Shown here one piece after another: positions 8,135 through 16,562 of a DNA stretch of 44,570 nt. The notes beneath the pieces were generated by a model. It was not told the origin of the DNA. It saw nothing but the letters and a program-made list of their open reading frames with translations, and searched no databases. Both the position numbers and the translations under genes were made by a program. Every line of letters begins with the position of its first letter. Position 1 is the stretch's first letter. Origin of the DNA: JBMNTP01 sp050945795 (lineage in GTDB: Bacteria > Bacillota > Clostridia > Christensenellales > MGBC116941); the NCBI GenBank assembly GCA_050945795.1, contig JBMNTP010000015.1, forward strand, positions 1 to 44,570. The letters run 5' to 3'.

Positions 8135-9865
8135 ATGAAACAAACAATTGGCGGTTCGACCATACTGGCGAAATGCTTAAAAAAAGAGGGTATAACCACT
8201 ATATTCACGCTGTCCGGCGGCCATACAATGTCTATCTACTACGCATGCGCAGATGAGGGCATAGAAGTAGTTGATTGCCGAAGCGAGGCGAACGCCGTTA
8301 TGGCGGCGGACGCTTACGCCAAAGTTACGGGCGGCCCTGCCGTTGTCGTTACTACAGCAGGGCCCGGCACCGCTAATACCACAACAGGTATGCTTGAAGC
8401 TATGACCGGCCGCACTCCTGTTATACAAATAGGTAGTTCTTGCGCGCTTCAGGTGCAAGGAACAGGAGATATGCAGGACATCGATACGCTCGGCGTGATG
8501 CGGTGCTGCACAAAATGGGCAAAGAAGGTATACCATACGCATCGAATAGCCGATCAAATGGATGATGCTTTTCGGCATGCCATGAGCGGATTGCCCGGCC
8601 CGGTATATGTTGAAATTCCCACTGATGTGCTTATGGGCCTGGCGGATGAAGAAGATGTTTATATCTCTAAAAAATCCCGCACAACCACTCTTCCTGCGCC
8701 CGACCAAAACGCTGTTGATGAGGCTGTAGCGCTTCTTTTAGAGGCAAAGCGCCCTCTTATGGTTATAGGCAATGCGGCGCGCTATTCCTGCGAGCCGGCG
8801 ACGGCTGTTTTGGAATTAGCGGAGTATCTTGATATGCCTGTAATCGCCGCTACTATATCTCGGGGCCTCTTTTTGCCCGAAACTCACCAATTAGTACAGG
8901 CGGGAGCAGCCGCCGCTGCCGATGCCGATGTTGTATTAACTCTTTGCACGGCAAACGACCTTGCTTTTAATAAATTTGAGTCGCCGGCGTATAACAAGAA
9001 CTCCAATTTTATAATGGTCAGCCCTGATTCCTCAAATATAGGTTACAATCGGGATGTTGAGGTGGGCATTGTTTCAGGCGCCGCCGGAGCAGCTTCTGCC
9101 ATTCTTAAAACGCTTAAAAAGCAGACACAGCCTAAAAAGCGCGGGGAGCACATTGAGCAGCTTCTAACAAAAGCTGATGCCATAAAAGCATCTCAACACG
9201 AGCTGATTTACGGACAATCCAAAGAAATCCGGCCGGGAAGATGCGCCGCTGAAACGGTAAAATTCCTTAACGATATGGGGCGCGACTGGACTATTGTACC
9301 CGATGGCGGAGACAGCGGCGGATGGATGAATACGCTCTCTGTTGCCCATAGAGGAGCGCAGGTGATTGGCCTTATAGGCAACGGCTCTATCGGAATCGCT
9401 CCGGGTTCGGCTCTTGGCGCCTATTATGGAACGCGCAAACCGGTGCTGCTTTATACCGGCGATGGCTCTTTTGGATATAACTTTATGGAATTCGCCAATT
9501 ATGTAAAACGCGGCTTTCCCATTATCGTCGTGGTATCAAACGACTCGGCTTGGGGTATGGTCAAAGGCTGCGAGCATGTTATACGTCCGAATCTGTTCTT
9601 AAATTATGAAAAAGAACATTATGATGGCCTTGCGGTAAATCTCTCTTTTATACGATACGATCAAATTGCCGAGATACTGGGCGGATACGGCGAGCTGGTT
9701 GAAACAGCCGAGGAAATCGTTCCGGCTATAAAGCGCGCGGCGGCATCTGGCAAACCGGCTATCATAAACGTGCGCGTAGAGGATATTACGCTTGGCGGGT
9801 ATGGCCCTAGAACGACGGGTTATGGTCATCTGCTCGGCCAATACGCCTTTGATTATACCGATTGA
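8135..9865 (+). CDS. thiamine diphosphate-dependent enzyme (acetolactate synthase-like)
   Basis: A 576-aa protein with the three-domain layout of the acetolactate synthase/2-hydroxyacyl lyase superfamily. The Pyr domain holds the cofactor-activating glutamate E51 (RSEANAV), the central domain follows, and the PP domain has the ThDP/Mg motif GDGSFGYNFMEF at 442 through N469-D470. Glyoxylate carboligase lacks this glutamate, so that assignment is disfavoured. No small regulatory ALS subunit and no ilv neighbours are present, which argues against branched-chain biosynthesis. Paired with an SDR and an AraC regulator, it more likely cleaves or condenses a 2-keto acid in a catabolic route. A terminator follows. 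Confidence 0.85.
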   Translation: MKQTIGGSTILAKCLKKEGITTIFTLSGGHTMSIYYACADEGIEVVDCRSEANAVMAADAYAKVTGGPAVVVTTAGPGTANTTTGMLEAMTGRTPVIQIGSSCALQVQGTGDMQDIDTLGVMRCCTKWAKKVYHTHRIADQMDDAFRHAMSGLPGPVYVEIPTDVLMGLADEEDVYISKKSRTTTLPAPDQNAVDEAVALLLEAKRPLMVIGNAARYSCEPATAVLELAEYLDMPVIAATISRGLFLPETHQLVQAGAAAAADADVVLTLCTANDLAFNKFESPAYNKNSNFIMVSPDSSNIGYNRDVEVGIVSGAAGAASAILKTLKKQTQPKKRGEHIEQLLTKADAIKASQHELIYGQSKEIRPGRCAAETVKFLNDMGRDWTIVPDGGDSGGWMNTLSVAHRGAQVIGLIGNGSIGIAPGSALGAYYGTRKPVLLYTGDGSFGYNFMEFANYVKRGFPIIVVVSNDSAWGMVKGCEHVIRPNLFLNYEKEHYDGLAVNLSFIRYDQIAEILGGYGELVETAEEIVPAIKRAAASGKPAIINVRVEDITLGGYGPRTTGYGHLLGQYAFDYTD

Positions 9866-9897
9866 CAGTTTTGTATATCTATATAAAAATACAACTA

Positions 9898-9935
9898 AAA
9901 GACCGCTCGGGTATTAGCCTAAGCGGTCTTTTTTA
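9898..9935. terminator. intrinsic terminator, possibly bidirectional
   Basis: AAGACCGCT pairs with AGCGGTCTT across an 13-nt loop, with a strong T run on the plus strand and a short T run on the minus strand. It lies between convergent genes. Confidence 0.85.
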
Positions 9936-9958
9936 TTGCTTTATACGCTATTAAAGCC

Positions 9959-11134
9959 TTATACCTGAGAGAAAACCTTTTTAAACGCCTCAACCGCGGT
10001 ATCCATCTGTTCGCGGGTGTGGGTGGCGGTATAACTGGTTCTAAGCATGCACTGGCCGTCACGCACCGCCGGAGGTATTACAGGATTTACATACACTCCC
10101 TCGTCAAAGAGCATCTTTGTTATTATAAATGTGCGCTGCATATCATATGTAAATACGGGTATTATAGCCGTTTCACCCTCAATTATGGGTATGCCCGCCT
10201 CCATAAGCCTTTTTCTCATATAATTTGATATATCTATAAGTGCCCTTTGCCGCTCCGGCTCATCCCTTATTATTCTTACAGCCTCAAGCGCCGCCGCCGC
10301 GTTCGACGGGGGCAGCGAGGCGCTGAATATAAACGGGCGCGAGCGGTGCTTTATAAAGTGGATAACCTCGGAGGAAGCGGCAATGCAACCGCCAAGCGAC
10401 GCCAGCGATTTTGAAAATGTCGTCATAATTATATCGACTTCATCTTCAAGCCCAAAATGCGAAGCCGTTCCCCTGCCCGCCTCGCCTATCATACCTACAC
10501 CGTGCGCGTCATCCACCATTATTCTGGCGTTGTATTTTTTTGCCAGTTTTACTATGCCGGGCAGGTCGGCTATGTCTCCGCTCATGCTAAAAACGCCATC
10601 TGTAATAATAAGCTTACCGGCATCAAGCGGCAGCCTAGATAGCATTTCTTCAAGGTCTTCCATATTATTATGCTCATATTTGAGGTTTTTCTTGGCGAAA
10701 CTTAGGCGGCAGGCGTCGAGTATGCTGGCATGGTTTTCCGCATCATTAAGTATATAATCATGCCTTCCCACAATCGCCGTTATTGTTCCTAGATTGGTCT
10801 GAAAACCGGTGCTAAATGTCAGCGCTTCCTCTTTATTAAAAAACAGCGCCAGCTCTTTTTCAAGCTCCTCATGCAGGGTAAGCGTGCCGTTTAAAAAGCG
10901 GGAGCCGCTGCAGCCGGTACCGAATTTATCGAGCGCGTCATGAGCCGCCTTAACAGTCCTCGGGTCACTTGTTAGCCCCATATAATTGTTCGAGCCTATC
11001 ATTATAATGCGCTTGCCGTCCATTATAACTTCGGTGTCCTGCGCCGTCTCCATAGCATGGAAATACGGATAGAGCCCGCTAGCTATGGCTTCTTTCGCCT
11101 CAGTAAAATTTTTACATTTTTCAAATAAGTCCAT
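9959..11134 (-). CDS. alpha-oxoamine synthase family PLP enzyme (Kbl/BioF-like)
   Basis: A 391-aa PLP enzyme condensing an amino acid with an acyl-CoA, or in Kbl acting in threonine breakdown. Seen: IGSNNYMGLTSDP and GTGCSGSRFLNGT near the N-terminus, the DDAHGVGMIGEAGRG motif at about 210, the PLP-binding lysine in TTFSKSLASLGG (about 240), and HSRPFIFSASLPP. The first in-frame ATG overlaps the ribosome binding site (GAAGGGA), so the start is placed at 11134 (MDLFEKC). There are no biotin or tdh neighbours, so 2-amino-3-ketobutyrate CoA ligase, 8-amino-7-oxononanoate synthase and a serine palmitoyltransferase-like function all remain open. Confidence 0.85.
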   Translation of the reverse strand: MDLFEKCKNFTEAKEAIASGLYPYFHAMETAQDTEVIMDGKRIIMIGSNNYMGLTSDPRTVKAAHDALDKFGTGCSGSRFLNGTLTLHEELEKELALFFNKEEALTFSTGFQTNLGTITAIVGRHDYILNDAENHASILDACRLSFAKKNLKYEHNNMEDLEEMLSRLPLDAGKLIITDGVFSMSGDIADLPGIVKLAKKYNARIMVDDAHGVGMIGEAGRGTASHFGLEDEVDIIMTTFSKSLASLGGCIAASSEVIHFIKHRSRPFIFSASLPPSNAAAALEAVRIIRDEPERQRALIDISNYMRKRLMEAGIPIIEGETAIIPVFTYDMQRTFIITKMLFDEGVYVNPVIPPAVRDGQCMLRTSYTATHTREQMDTAVEAFKKVFSQV

Positions 11135-11226
11135 ACTGTATCCCTTCACGCGCCCATATCGCCGCCTTTATAATCAAAATCCGGCAATATGACGATTTTT
11201 ATATTTGACCGTTGTTCTGCGCCGCT

Positions 11227-12996
11227 TTATTCCTCTAAGCAAGGCGGGGAGGCGCATATATTGCTATTGTACACTATCCCTTTTTCAGTATCCATAACGA
11301 CGGAGAATCCGGTTTTAAGCCGCTCCGCCGCTCCGTATGCTGAAGCTATAACAGGTATGCCCATGGCTATGCACGCCGCCGCCACTCCCGACGCCGCCAT
11401 ATCCTCCTCGGTTATAACGCCGAGCGCGGTCTTTACTACCTTCAATACCTCGTTTGTGGTCTTATCTACAACGAGTATATCCCCCTCGCGGAATTTCCTA
11501 AGCGTGTCATCCGTTTCAGATGAAACATGCACCCTTCCTCTTACCTGCTCAAGCCCATTTCCCCGCCCTTTAAGAAGTATGTTGCCCAACACATGTATTT
11601 GGAGGGTATTTGTTATCTCCCCCACCTGATCCGAGCTTCCGGTTATAACTATTATATCGCCATCTTTCGCCAGCCCCGACTCTTTTGTTTTATTAGCCGC
11701 GTCCTGGAACAGCTCGCGGCTGGTTTCTCTGTATTCGTTCATCAAAGGCGTAACACCCCAGGACAGCGCTAGCTGATGGTATGTGCGCTCAACCGGAGTA
11801 ACGGCTATTATGTTGGTCGCCGGACGATAGCGGGATATCATACGCGCCGTGCTGCCGGTTTTAGTAAGAGTAACTATCGCGACTGCCTCAAGATCGCGCG
11901 CGGTGGTGCATGTGGCGTGGCTTATAGCGTTTATTATGCTATGGTCGGGAGCCGCATCCGTTTGCATACTCTCCGCCTTATAATCAATTGACTGCTCTGT
12001 TTTTTCGGCTATCTTAACCATTGTCTTTATGGCCTCAATGGGATATTTGCCGCTTGCCGTTTCGCCTGAAAGCATTATGGCGCTGGTGCCGTCGTATATA
12101 GCGTTGGCTACGTCGGTTATCTCGGCTCTTGTCGGCCTAGGATTTCTTACCATTGACTCAAGCATCTGAGTTGCGGTTATAACGCGCTTTCCGGCAGTAT
12201 AGCTTTTTTTGATAAGCTTTTTTTGAAGATGCGGTAGTTCCTCAAAAGGAATCTCAACGCCCATATCACCGCGCGCTACCATTATGCCGGCGGTCAAACG
12301 TATTATTTCATCAATATGCTCTATGCCGGAGCGGTTTTCGATTTTGGCTATAAGCTCTATGCCGTTGTTCTGGTTTTTAGCCAGAAAACGCTTTACATCA
12401 AGCACATCCTGCGCCGTTCTTACAAATGAAAGGGCTATAAAGTCCAGCTCGTGTTCTATCGCGAAAAGTATGTCGGACTTGTCCCTGTCGCTTAAGTACG
12501 GCATCTCAACAGGGATGCCGGGCAGATTAAGGCTTTTATGGTTTGACAGCGTTCCTCCGTGCAGTATTTCGCATTCGACATCCTCGCCCCTAGAAGAAAT
12601 AACCTCCAGCTCTATAAGTCCGTCGTCAAGCAGTATGCGATCGCCCTGCTTTAAAATTTCGGGCAGCCTCTGATAGTTTACCGATACCCCTTCAACTCCG
12701 CCTTCTATATCCCTGGTTGTCAATATGAATCTAGAGCCGGGCATCAGCGTAACCTGACCGTCTTCGAATTTGCCTATGCGTATTTCCGGGCCGCGGGTAT
12801 CAAGCATTATCGCTAGCGGAACGCCCATCTCCCGCCTTAAATCTTTAAGATTTATTATCCTCTGTAAATGCTCCTCGTGGCTGCCATGCGAGAAATTAAG
12901 CCGCGCCACATTCATGCCCGCCTCTATCATGCTCTTAAGCTTTGCCTTATCCTCCGATGCCGGGCCAATAGTGCATACTATCTTTGTTTTTCTCAT
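11227..12996 (-). CDS. pyk: pyruvate kinase with C-terminal PEP-utiliser domain
   Basis: Glycolytic enzyme that transfers phosphate from PEP to ADP. The 589-aa length is the long Bacillus-type form. It opens with RKTKIVCTIGPAS, has NFSHGSHEEH, the active-site block IAKIENRSGIEHIDEI, MVARGDMGVEIP and the potassium/substrate segment TATQMLESM. After the allosteric domain (to about residue 475) an extra ~110-residue PEP-utiliser-like mobile domain ends in GIPVIASAYGA. RBS GGAGG precedes the ATG. It is not in an operon with phosphofructokinase here. Pyruvate is a common end product of the sugar-acid routes nearby. Confidence 0.95.
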   Translation of the reverse strand: MRKTKIVCTIGPASEDKAKLKSMIEAGMNVARLNFSHGSHEEHLQRIINLKDLRREMGVPLAIMLDTRGPEIRIGKFEDGQVTLMPGSRFILTTRDIEGGVEGVSVNYQRLPEILKQGDRILLDDGLIELEVISSRGEDVECEILHGGTLSNHKSLNLPGIPVEMPYLSDRDKSDILFAIEHELDFIALSFVRTAQDVLDVKRFLAKNQNNGIELIAKIENRSGIEHIDEIIRLTAGIMVARGDMGVEIPFEELPHLQKKLIKKSYTAGKRVITATQMLESMVRNPRPTRAEITDVANAIYDGTSAIMLSGETASGKYPIEAIKTMVKIAEKTEQSIDYKAESMQTDAAPDHSIINAISHATCTTARDLEAVAIVTLTKTGSTARMISRYRPATNIIAVTPVERTYHQLALSWGVTPLMNEYRETSRELFQDAANKTKESGLAKDGDIIVITGSSDQVGEITNTLQIHVLGNILLKGRGNGLEQVRGRVHVSSETDDTLRKFREGDILVVDKTTNEVLKVVKTALGVITEEDMAASGVAAACIAMGIPVIASAYGAAERLKTGFSVVMDTEKGIVYNSNICASPPCLEE

Positions 12997-13106
12997 CTTT
13001 CCTCCAGGGATTAAAAATTTTATTATGTCACAAGTTATTATAACAGAAAATCATGCTGCTGACACCACAGTAACGCGGGTATAAGCCGCAGCGTAAATAA
13101 AATGCA

Positions 13107-13124
13107 GGTAAAATATATTTTACC
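13107..13124. promoter_or_regulatory. 18-bp perfect palindrome upstream of pyk
   Basis: GGTAAAATATATTTTACC is perfectly symmetric and lies in the 315-bp gap between the divergent pyk and 41-aa ORF. It resembles a dimeric repressor site. No regulator can be named. The rest of the gap is AT-rich; a minus-strand TATAAT at 13037-13042 could be a pyk -10, with a poor -35. Confidence 0.45.
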
Positions 13125-13252
13125 CTGTATAATAGTTTACACCAGCTTGAAAATCCAGCTTTTAATTGGAAACTTCTGTGCTTTTCACAGCCGAAGTTTT
13201 AAATAGCGATTGTCACGATCCTAAATAAACTCCGCCTAATATGCGATACTTA

Positions 13253-13280
13253 TACACAAAAATAAAAATCGTGCTATAAT
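13253..13280 (+). promoter_or_regulatory. extended -10 promoter of the 41-aa ORF
   Basis: TGCTATAAT (13272-13280) is an extended -10. The -35 is weak (TACACA, 13253-13258, 16-nt spacer). Transcription would begin near 13287, about 25 nt before the start codon. Confidence 0.6.
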
Positions 13281-13311
13281 GTATATACAAAAACGCAAAG
13301 GGGGCAGTATT

Positions 13312-13437
13312 GTGAGCACCGACATAAATGATAAAAAAGTTGTTGCGGCCGAAGCTGCGGAACTGGAATTCGATGAGAGCATATGCTCCGCCGAGTTCAC
13401 CGAAGGATGCACGCCCACGGTTAAAGAGCAGGAATAG
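13312..13437 (+). CDS. 41-aa acidic peptide with two cysteines, unknown
   Basis: A GTG-started ORF with its own transcription unit: extended -10 promoter, RBS AAGGGGG 7 nt before GTG, and a strong terminator 33 nt after the stop. The peptide starts MSTDINDKKVVAAEAAE; it is acidic (about 11 Asp/Glu against 3 Lys) and has Cys25 and Cys33, eight residues apart. There is no signal peptide or membrane segment. I do not recognise the family. A small regulatory or metal/redox peptide, or a modified-peptide precursor, are possibilities, but no maturation enzyme lies nearby. The complete expression signals are the main evidence that it is real. Confidence 0.7.
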   Translation: MSTDINDKKVVAAEAAELEFDESICSAEFTEGCTPTVKEQE

Positions 13438-13469
13438 CTCTAAAGCAAAGTATTTAAAAATCGATTATA

Positions 13470-13498
13470 AAAAGCGCCGGAGCAATTCGGCGCTTTTT
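13470..13498. terminator. bidirectional intrinsic terminator
   Basis: AAAAAGCGCCG pairs with CGGCGCTTTTT over an 8-nt loop. T-runs exist on both strands, so it serves both the 41-aa ORF and the convergent oxidoreductase gene. Confidence 0.88.
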
Positions 13499-13578
13499 GC
13501 ATATTTAATCCTCATAAGCCCATCTTTACGCCGCTCTGCCCCGCCTCCCTGCCGGTTTATTGCAGCTGTAAATTCGCT

Positions 13579-14658
13579 TTATTCTATAACAATCGCCTTT
13601 GACGACGCCTCAAGCGCTATGCGCATAGCCTCAAACACCCTATCTTGCGTCATGGAATGTTCTGTGCCGTTTATGCAATCGAGTATGAACTCCCCAAAAA
13701 AAGGATACCCCACTTTCCCGAATACATCATAGCGAAATTCGCCTTCATTATTTACATATATAACATGATCGCCTTCATTTACATTTGCCACATCGAGATA
13801 CTTTCGTATTTCAATCGTTCCTTTAGTGCCCATAACGAAAACTCTGCCGTCACCCCACGCGCCAAGTCCATCAGGCGTAAACCAGTCTACCCGGCAGTAT
13901 CCCGTAGCGCCGTTGTCGGCAAGCAGCGTGGCGTCGGCGAAATCCCTAAAAGCGCTATGATCTTTGTTGGCATAATTGGCTGTTTTGCTGTGCAGCACGC
14001 TGGCGGTCTTTGCTCCCGTGTACGATAGAAATTGCTCAAACTGGTGGCTGCCAAGGTCTGTTAGTATTTCGCCGCTTTGTTCGGGGTTGAAAAACCAATC
14101 CGGCCTGCTCTCCTTATTCATGCGGTGCGGCGCCATTATAATAATCTGCAGCACCCGCCCCACCTTGCCTTCATCAATCATTTGCTGGGCATAAACGGCG
14201 CTTTCAACATGCAGCATCTCTCCATAGTATATATAATACTTAAGCCGCGTTTCGCTTACCGCCTTTTTCGCCTCTTCAAGCTGTTCAAATGTCGTCATCG
14301 CCGGCTTATCGGCGAAATAATGCTTGCCGCTTTTAAGCACCCTTATGCCGAGCGGTGTACGCTCGTTGGGTATGGCGGCGCTGGCGACAAGGCTTATATC
14401 GCTATCTAAAAGTATTTGCTCCTCGCTCTTTGCTACTTCTGTTTCAGGATAAAATTTAAGAAAAGCCTCAAGCAGCTCTGAATCCTCTTCATAAACATAT
14501 TTAAGCGTGGCTCCCGCCTCATTTAAGCCGTTGCACATGGCGTATATATGCCCATGACTAAGTCCTATAGCCGCGTAATTAAACTGTCCCGGCTTTACCA
14601 CCTTTTCCGTTTCAAACTGCGTTACCGGCGCATAATTCATACCATCCGCTTTTTGCAT
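13579..14658 (-). CDS. Gfo/Idh/MocA family oxidoreductase
   Basis: A 359-aa NAD(P)-dependent oxidoreductase, typically acting on sugars, inositol or sugar acids. The Rossmann start NYAAIGLSHGHIYAMCNGL begins at about residue 26, the conserved lysine motif appears as FADKPAMTT (DKP in place of the common EKP), and GEILTDLGSHQFEQFLSY carries the expected Gly-Asp-x-Gly-x-H catalytic region. RBS AGGAGG lies 5 nt before the ATG. The N-terminus is about 25 residues longer than usual. Monocistronic with a terminator. Its place in the island suggests carbohydrate or sugar-acid interconversion. Confidence 0.88.
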   Translation of the reverse strand: MQKADGMNYAPVTQFETEKVVKPGQFNYAAIGLSHGHIYAMCNGLNEAGATLKYVYEEDSELLEAFLKFYPETEVAKSEEQILLDSDISLVASAAIPNERTPLGIRVLKSGKHYFADKPAMTTFEQLEEAKKAVSETRLKYYIYYGEMLHVESAVYAQQMIDEGKVGRVLQIIIMAPHRMNKESRPDWFFNPEQSGEILTDLGSHQFEQFLSYTGAKTASVLHSKTANYANKDHSAFRDFADATLLADNGATGYCRVDWFTPDGLGAWGDGRVFVMGTKGTIEIRKYLDVANVNEGDHVIYVNNEGEFRYDVFGKVGYPFFGEFILDCINGTEHSMTQDRVFEAMRIALEASSKAIVIE

Positions 14659-15634
14659 ACATACCTCCTATAAAGTACCACCCACCTGTATTGTATCATC
14701 AATAAATCCTTCTATGCTGGTGGTTTTTTCATAAAACCTTAAGTATCTCGCTGTGTGCTATAGCTATATAATAATTCCTAAAAACAATGGCAACGGGAGT
14801 TTTACGGAGCCATGTCGTAGGGTTACGTATGCGAAAATATAAGCGTCACGCCGGCGTTTAACTCTAAATAAACTCAGTATCAAAAAAAGATTCTCTCATT
14901 CCATATTTTTTTATTTACTGCGGTCACATACTTGCAAATAATCGGCTTATATAATTATAATATAACATAGCATTGAGACAAATAGCCATGCTGTAGTTTG
15001 CGAGAGTTCGCAAGCAAAAAACACCTGCCCATGAAAAAAAAGTCGGCAAGAGTTACTTACATAATATTCAGCGTACTTTGCCTGCTCGATTATGTTTTCG
15101 CGCAAAACGCGTCCGGCTTTGTAGCTTGCATGATTGTAGAGACATGTTGGATACTCTATCTTTTCAATTCGGTACGAGTAAAACTGCTGCTCGGTATAAT
15201 GCAACCTGTAGAATAAAAGTCGCCCCACTCAAATATCAGTTGAATCCTCTATAGATACACGCTTATCAAAATTCCAAACAAAACCTCTGTTATACCATTA
15301 TCTTACAATGGCATATATCTGGAACGAAGTGGATAGAATCTAATCTAATAGGATCGGAATACGGTTAGGATATTATAACATGCTGCTAAATGCTGTTAAA
15401 ATCGCTTTGCAAATGGGTTTGATGCGCTACAAAAAGTCCGACTTAAATGTATTTTAGCATTTTTGAACCGGCTTTTTTATCATCGGACACCAAAATTGGC
15501 CCGCTCTTATTTGGTCTGTGTAACATATTCAATTCATGTTTGTATTGTTAAAATATTAATAATCGAATTCACAATCCTGTTAAGTTGAGTTTTAATAACT
15601 TATTATATTATTCTATTATACGGAGGGGAATAGA
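14659..15634. other. 976-bp intergenic region, mostly featureless
   Basis: AT-rich gap between divergent genes. Contents: a doubtful 61-codon ORF (15031-15216); a terminator-like hairpin around 15432-15478 (AAAAAGTCCG with CCGGCTTTTTT, with GTCCGA also able to pair with TCGGAC at 15484-15489); and a TAAGTT/AACTTA inverted repeat just upstream of the isomerase start. Nothing else is supported. Confidence 0.5.
15031..15216 (+). CDS. doubtful small membrane peptide
   Basis: A 61-aa reading frame that begins MKKKSARVTYIIFSVLCLL and has two hydrophobic stretches, as a small membrane protein would. There is no ribosome binding site, no clear promoter and no recognised family. It may be chance. Confidence 0.2.
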   Translation: MKKKSARVTYIIFSVLCLLDYVFAQNASGFVACMIVETCWILYLFNSVRVKLLLGIMQPVE

Positions 15635-16462
15635 TTGTCAGGAATCAGTAAACTATCTGTTGCCATAGCGGACACCATTGCCGAGCAAAACGCTTTTGTG
15701 GTATTTCGCGGCTTTGAGGAATCTGTGCGCAAGGCATCGCAAATGGGATATACCGGCGTAGAACTGGCGTTGTGCCGGGCCGATGAAATAGATATGGCTT
15801 CTTTGGATGCCGTCCTTGCGCGCTATAACATGGAAGTAAGCGCTATAAGCACAGGGCAGGTATTTGCCCGCCTTGGTTATTACTTGTCGCATCCTGATAG
15901 CGCTAATCGAGATGCCGCAGTAGAAGTATTAAGCGATCTGGTGCGACTCGCAAAGCGTTATGGCAAAATAATGAACATTGGGCGGGCGCGCGGATTTGTG
16001 GGTGAAGATCAGACATTAGAGCAGGCCGACGCGTTGGTAATGGAAGGCATTAAAAAGATTGTTGACGTTGCGGAAGCGCAGCAAGTCGATATTATTATTG
16101 AGCCGCTTAACCGCTACGAAACCAACTATCTGAACACGCTTGACGAATGCGCCGATTTTATCCGCCGCGTAGGCTCTAAGCGCGTAGGCATGATGCCCGA
16201 CACCTTCCATATGAATATTGAAGACGCGCATATAGGCGACTCGCTTATACGCAACAAAGAGTTTGTAAAGTACATTCATATCGCCGACAGCAACCGCCGC
16301 GCGCCGGGCTGGGGGCATCTGGATTTTGATGATGTGTTCGCGGCTATTGATACTATGCAGTTTGATGGTTGGATTTCCGTGGAAATACTTCCGCTGCCCG
16401 ATCCCGACAGTGCCGCTAAACAAGCTGTGGACTTTGTACGGCAGCGCTATTGGACTTCGTAA
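15635..16462 (+). CDS. sugar phosphate isomerase/epimerase (TIM barrel), copy A
   Basis: A 275-aa AP-endonuclease-2/xylose-isomerase-like TIM barrel protein. Likely metal and catalytic residues lie in EPLNRYE (about 167), DTFHMNIED (about 201), HIADSNRRAPGWGH (about 227) and VEILPLPD (near 250). It starts with TTG, supported by GGAGGGG 6 nt upstream. It is a clear paralogue of the gene at 22600-23442, sharing GYxGxELAL, TGQV, NIGRARG and PGWGH. It precedes the Liv-type transporter by about 100 nt in the same direction. Hydroxypyruvate isomerase, tagatose/psicose 3-epimerase and IolE/IolI-like roles are all in the family; the substrate is unknown. Confidence 0.88.
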   Translation: MSGISKLSVAIADTIAEQNAFVVFRGFEESVRKASQMGYTGVELALCRADEIDMASLDAVLARYNMEVSAISTGQVFARLGYYLSHPDSANRDAAVEVLSDLVRLAKRYGKIMNIGRARGFVGEDQTLEQADALVMEGIKKIVDVAEAQQVDIIIEPLNRYETNYLNTLDECADFIRRVGSKRVGMMPDTFHMNIEDAHIGDSLIRNKEFVKYIHIADSNRRAPGWGHLDFDDVFAAIDTMQFDGWISVEILPLPDPDSAAKQAVDFVRQRYWTS

Positions 16463-16515
16463 AACTAAATAATATACAGCATTTTTGGACAAATTTAAAC
16501 TAACATTCAATTTGG

Positions 16516-16544
16516 TTCGGGACAAGCTCGGATCACTATATAAT
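16516..16544 (+). promoter_or_regulatory. candidate promoter of the liv-type operon
   Basis: TATAAT (16539-16544) with a weak -35 TTCGGG (16516-16521) at 17 nt. It would allow the transporter to be transcribed apart from the isomerase gene. Confidence 0.4.
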
Positions 16545-16562
16545 ATTGAGGCGGGCAATTGA

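Noticed and set aside
14947..15228. 93-codon minus-strand frame in the intergenic gap
   Set aside because: No RBS, no family features, aromatic-rich random-looking translation.
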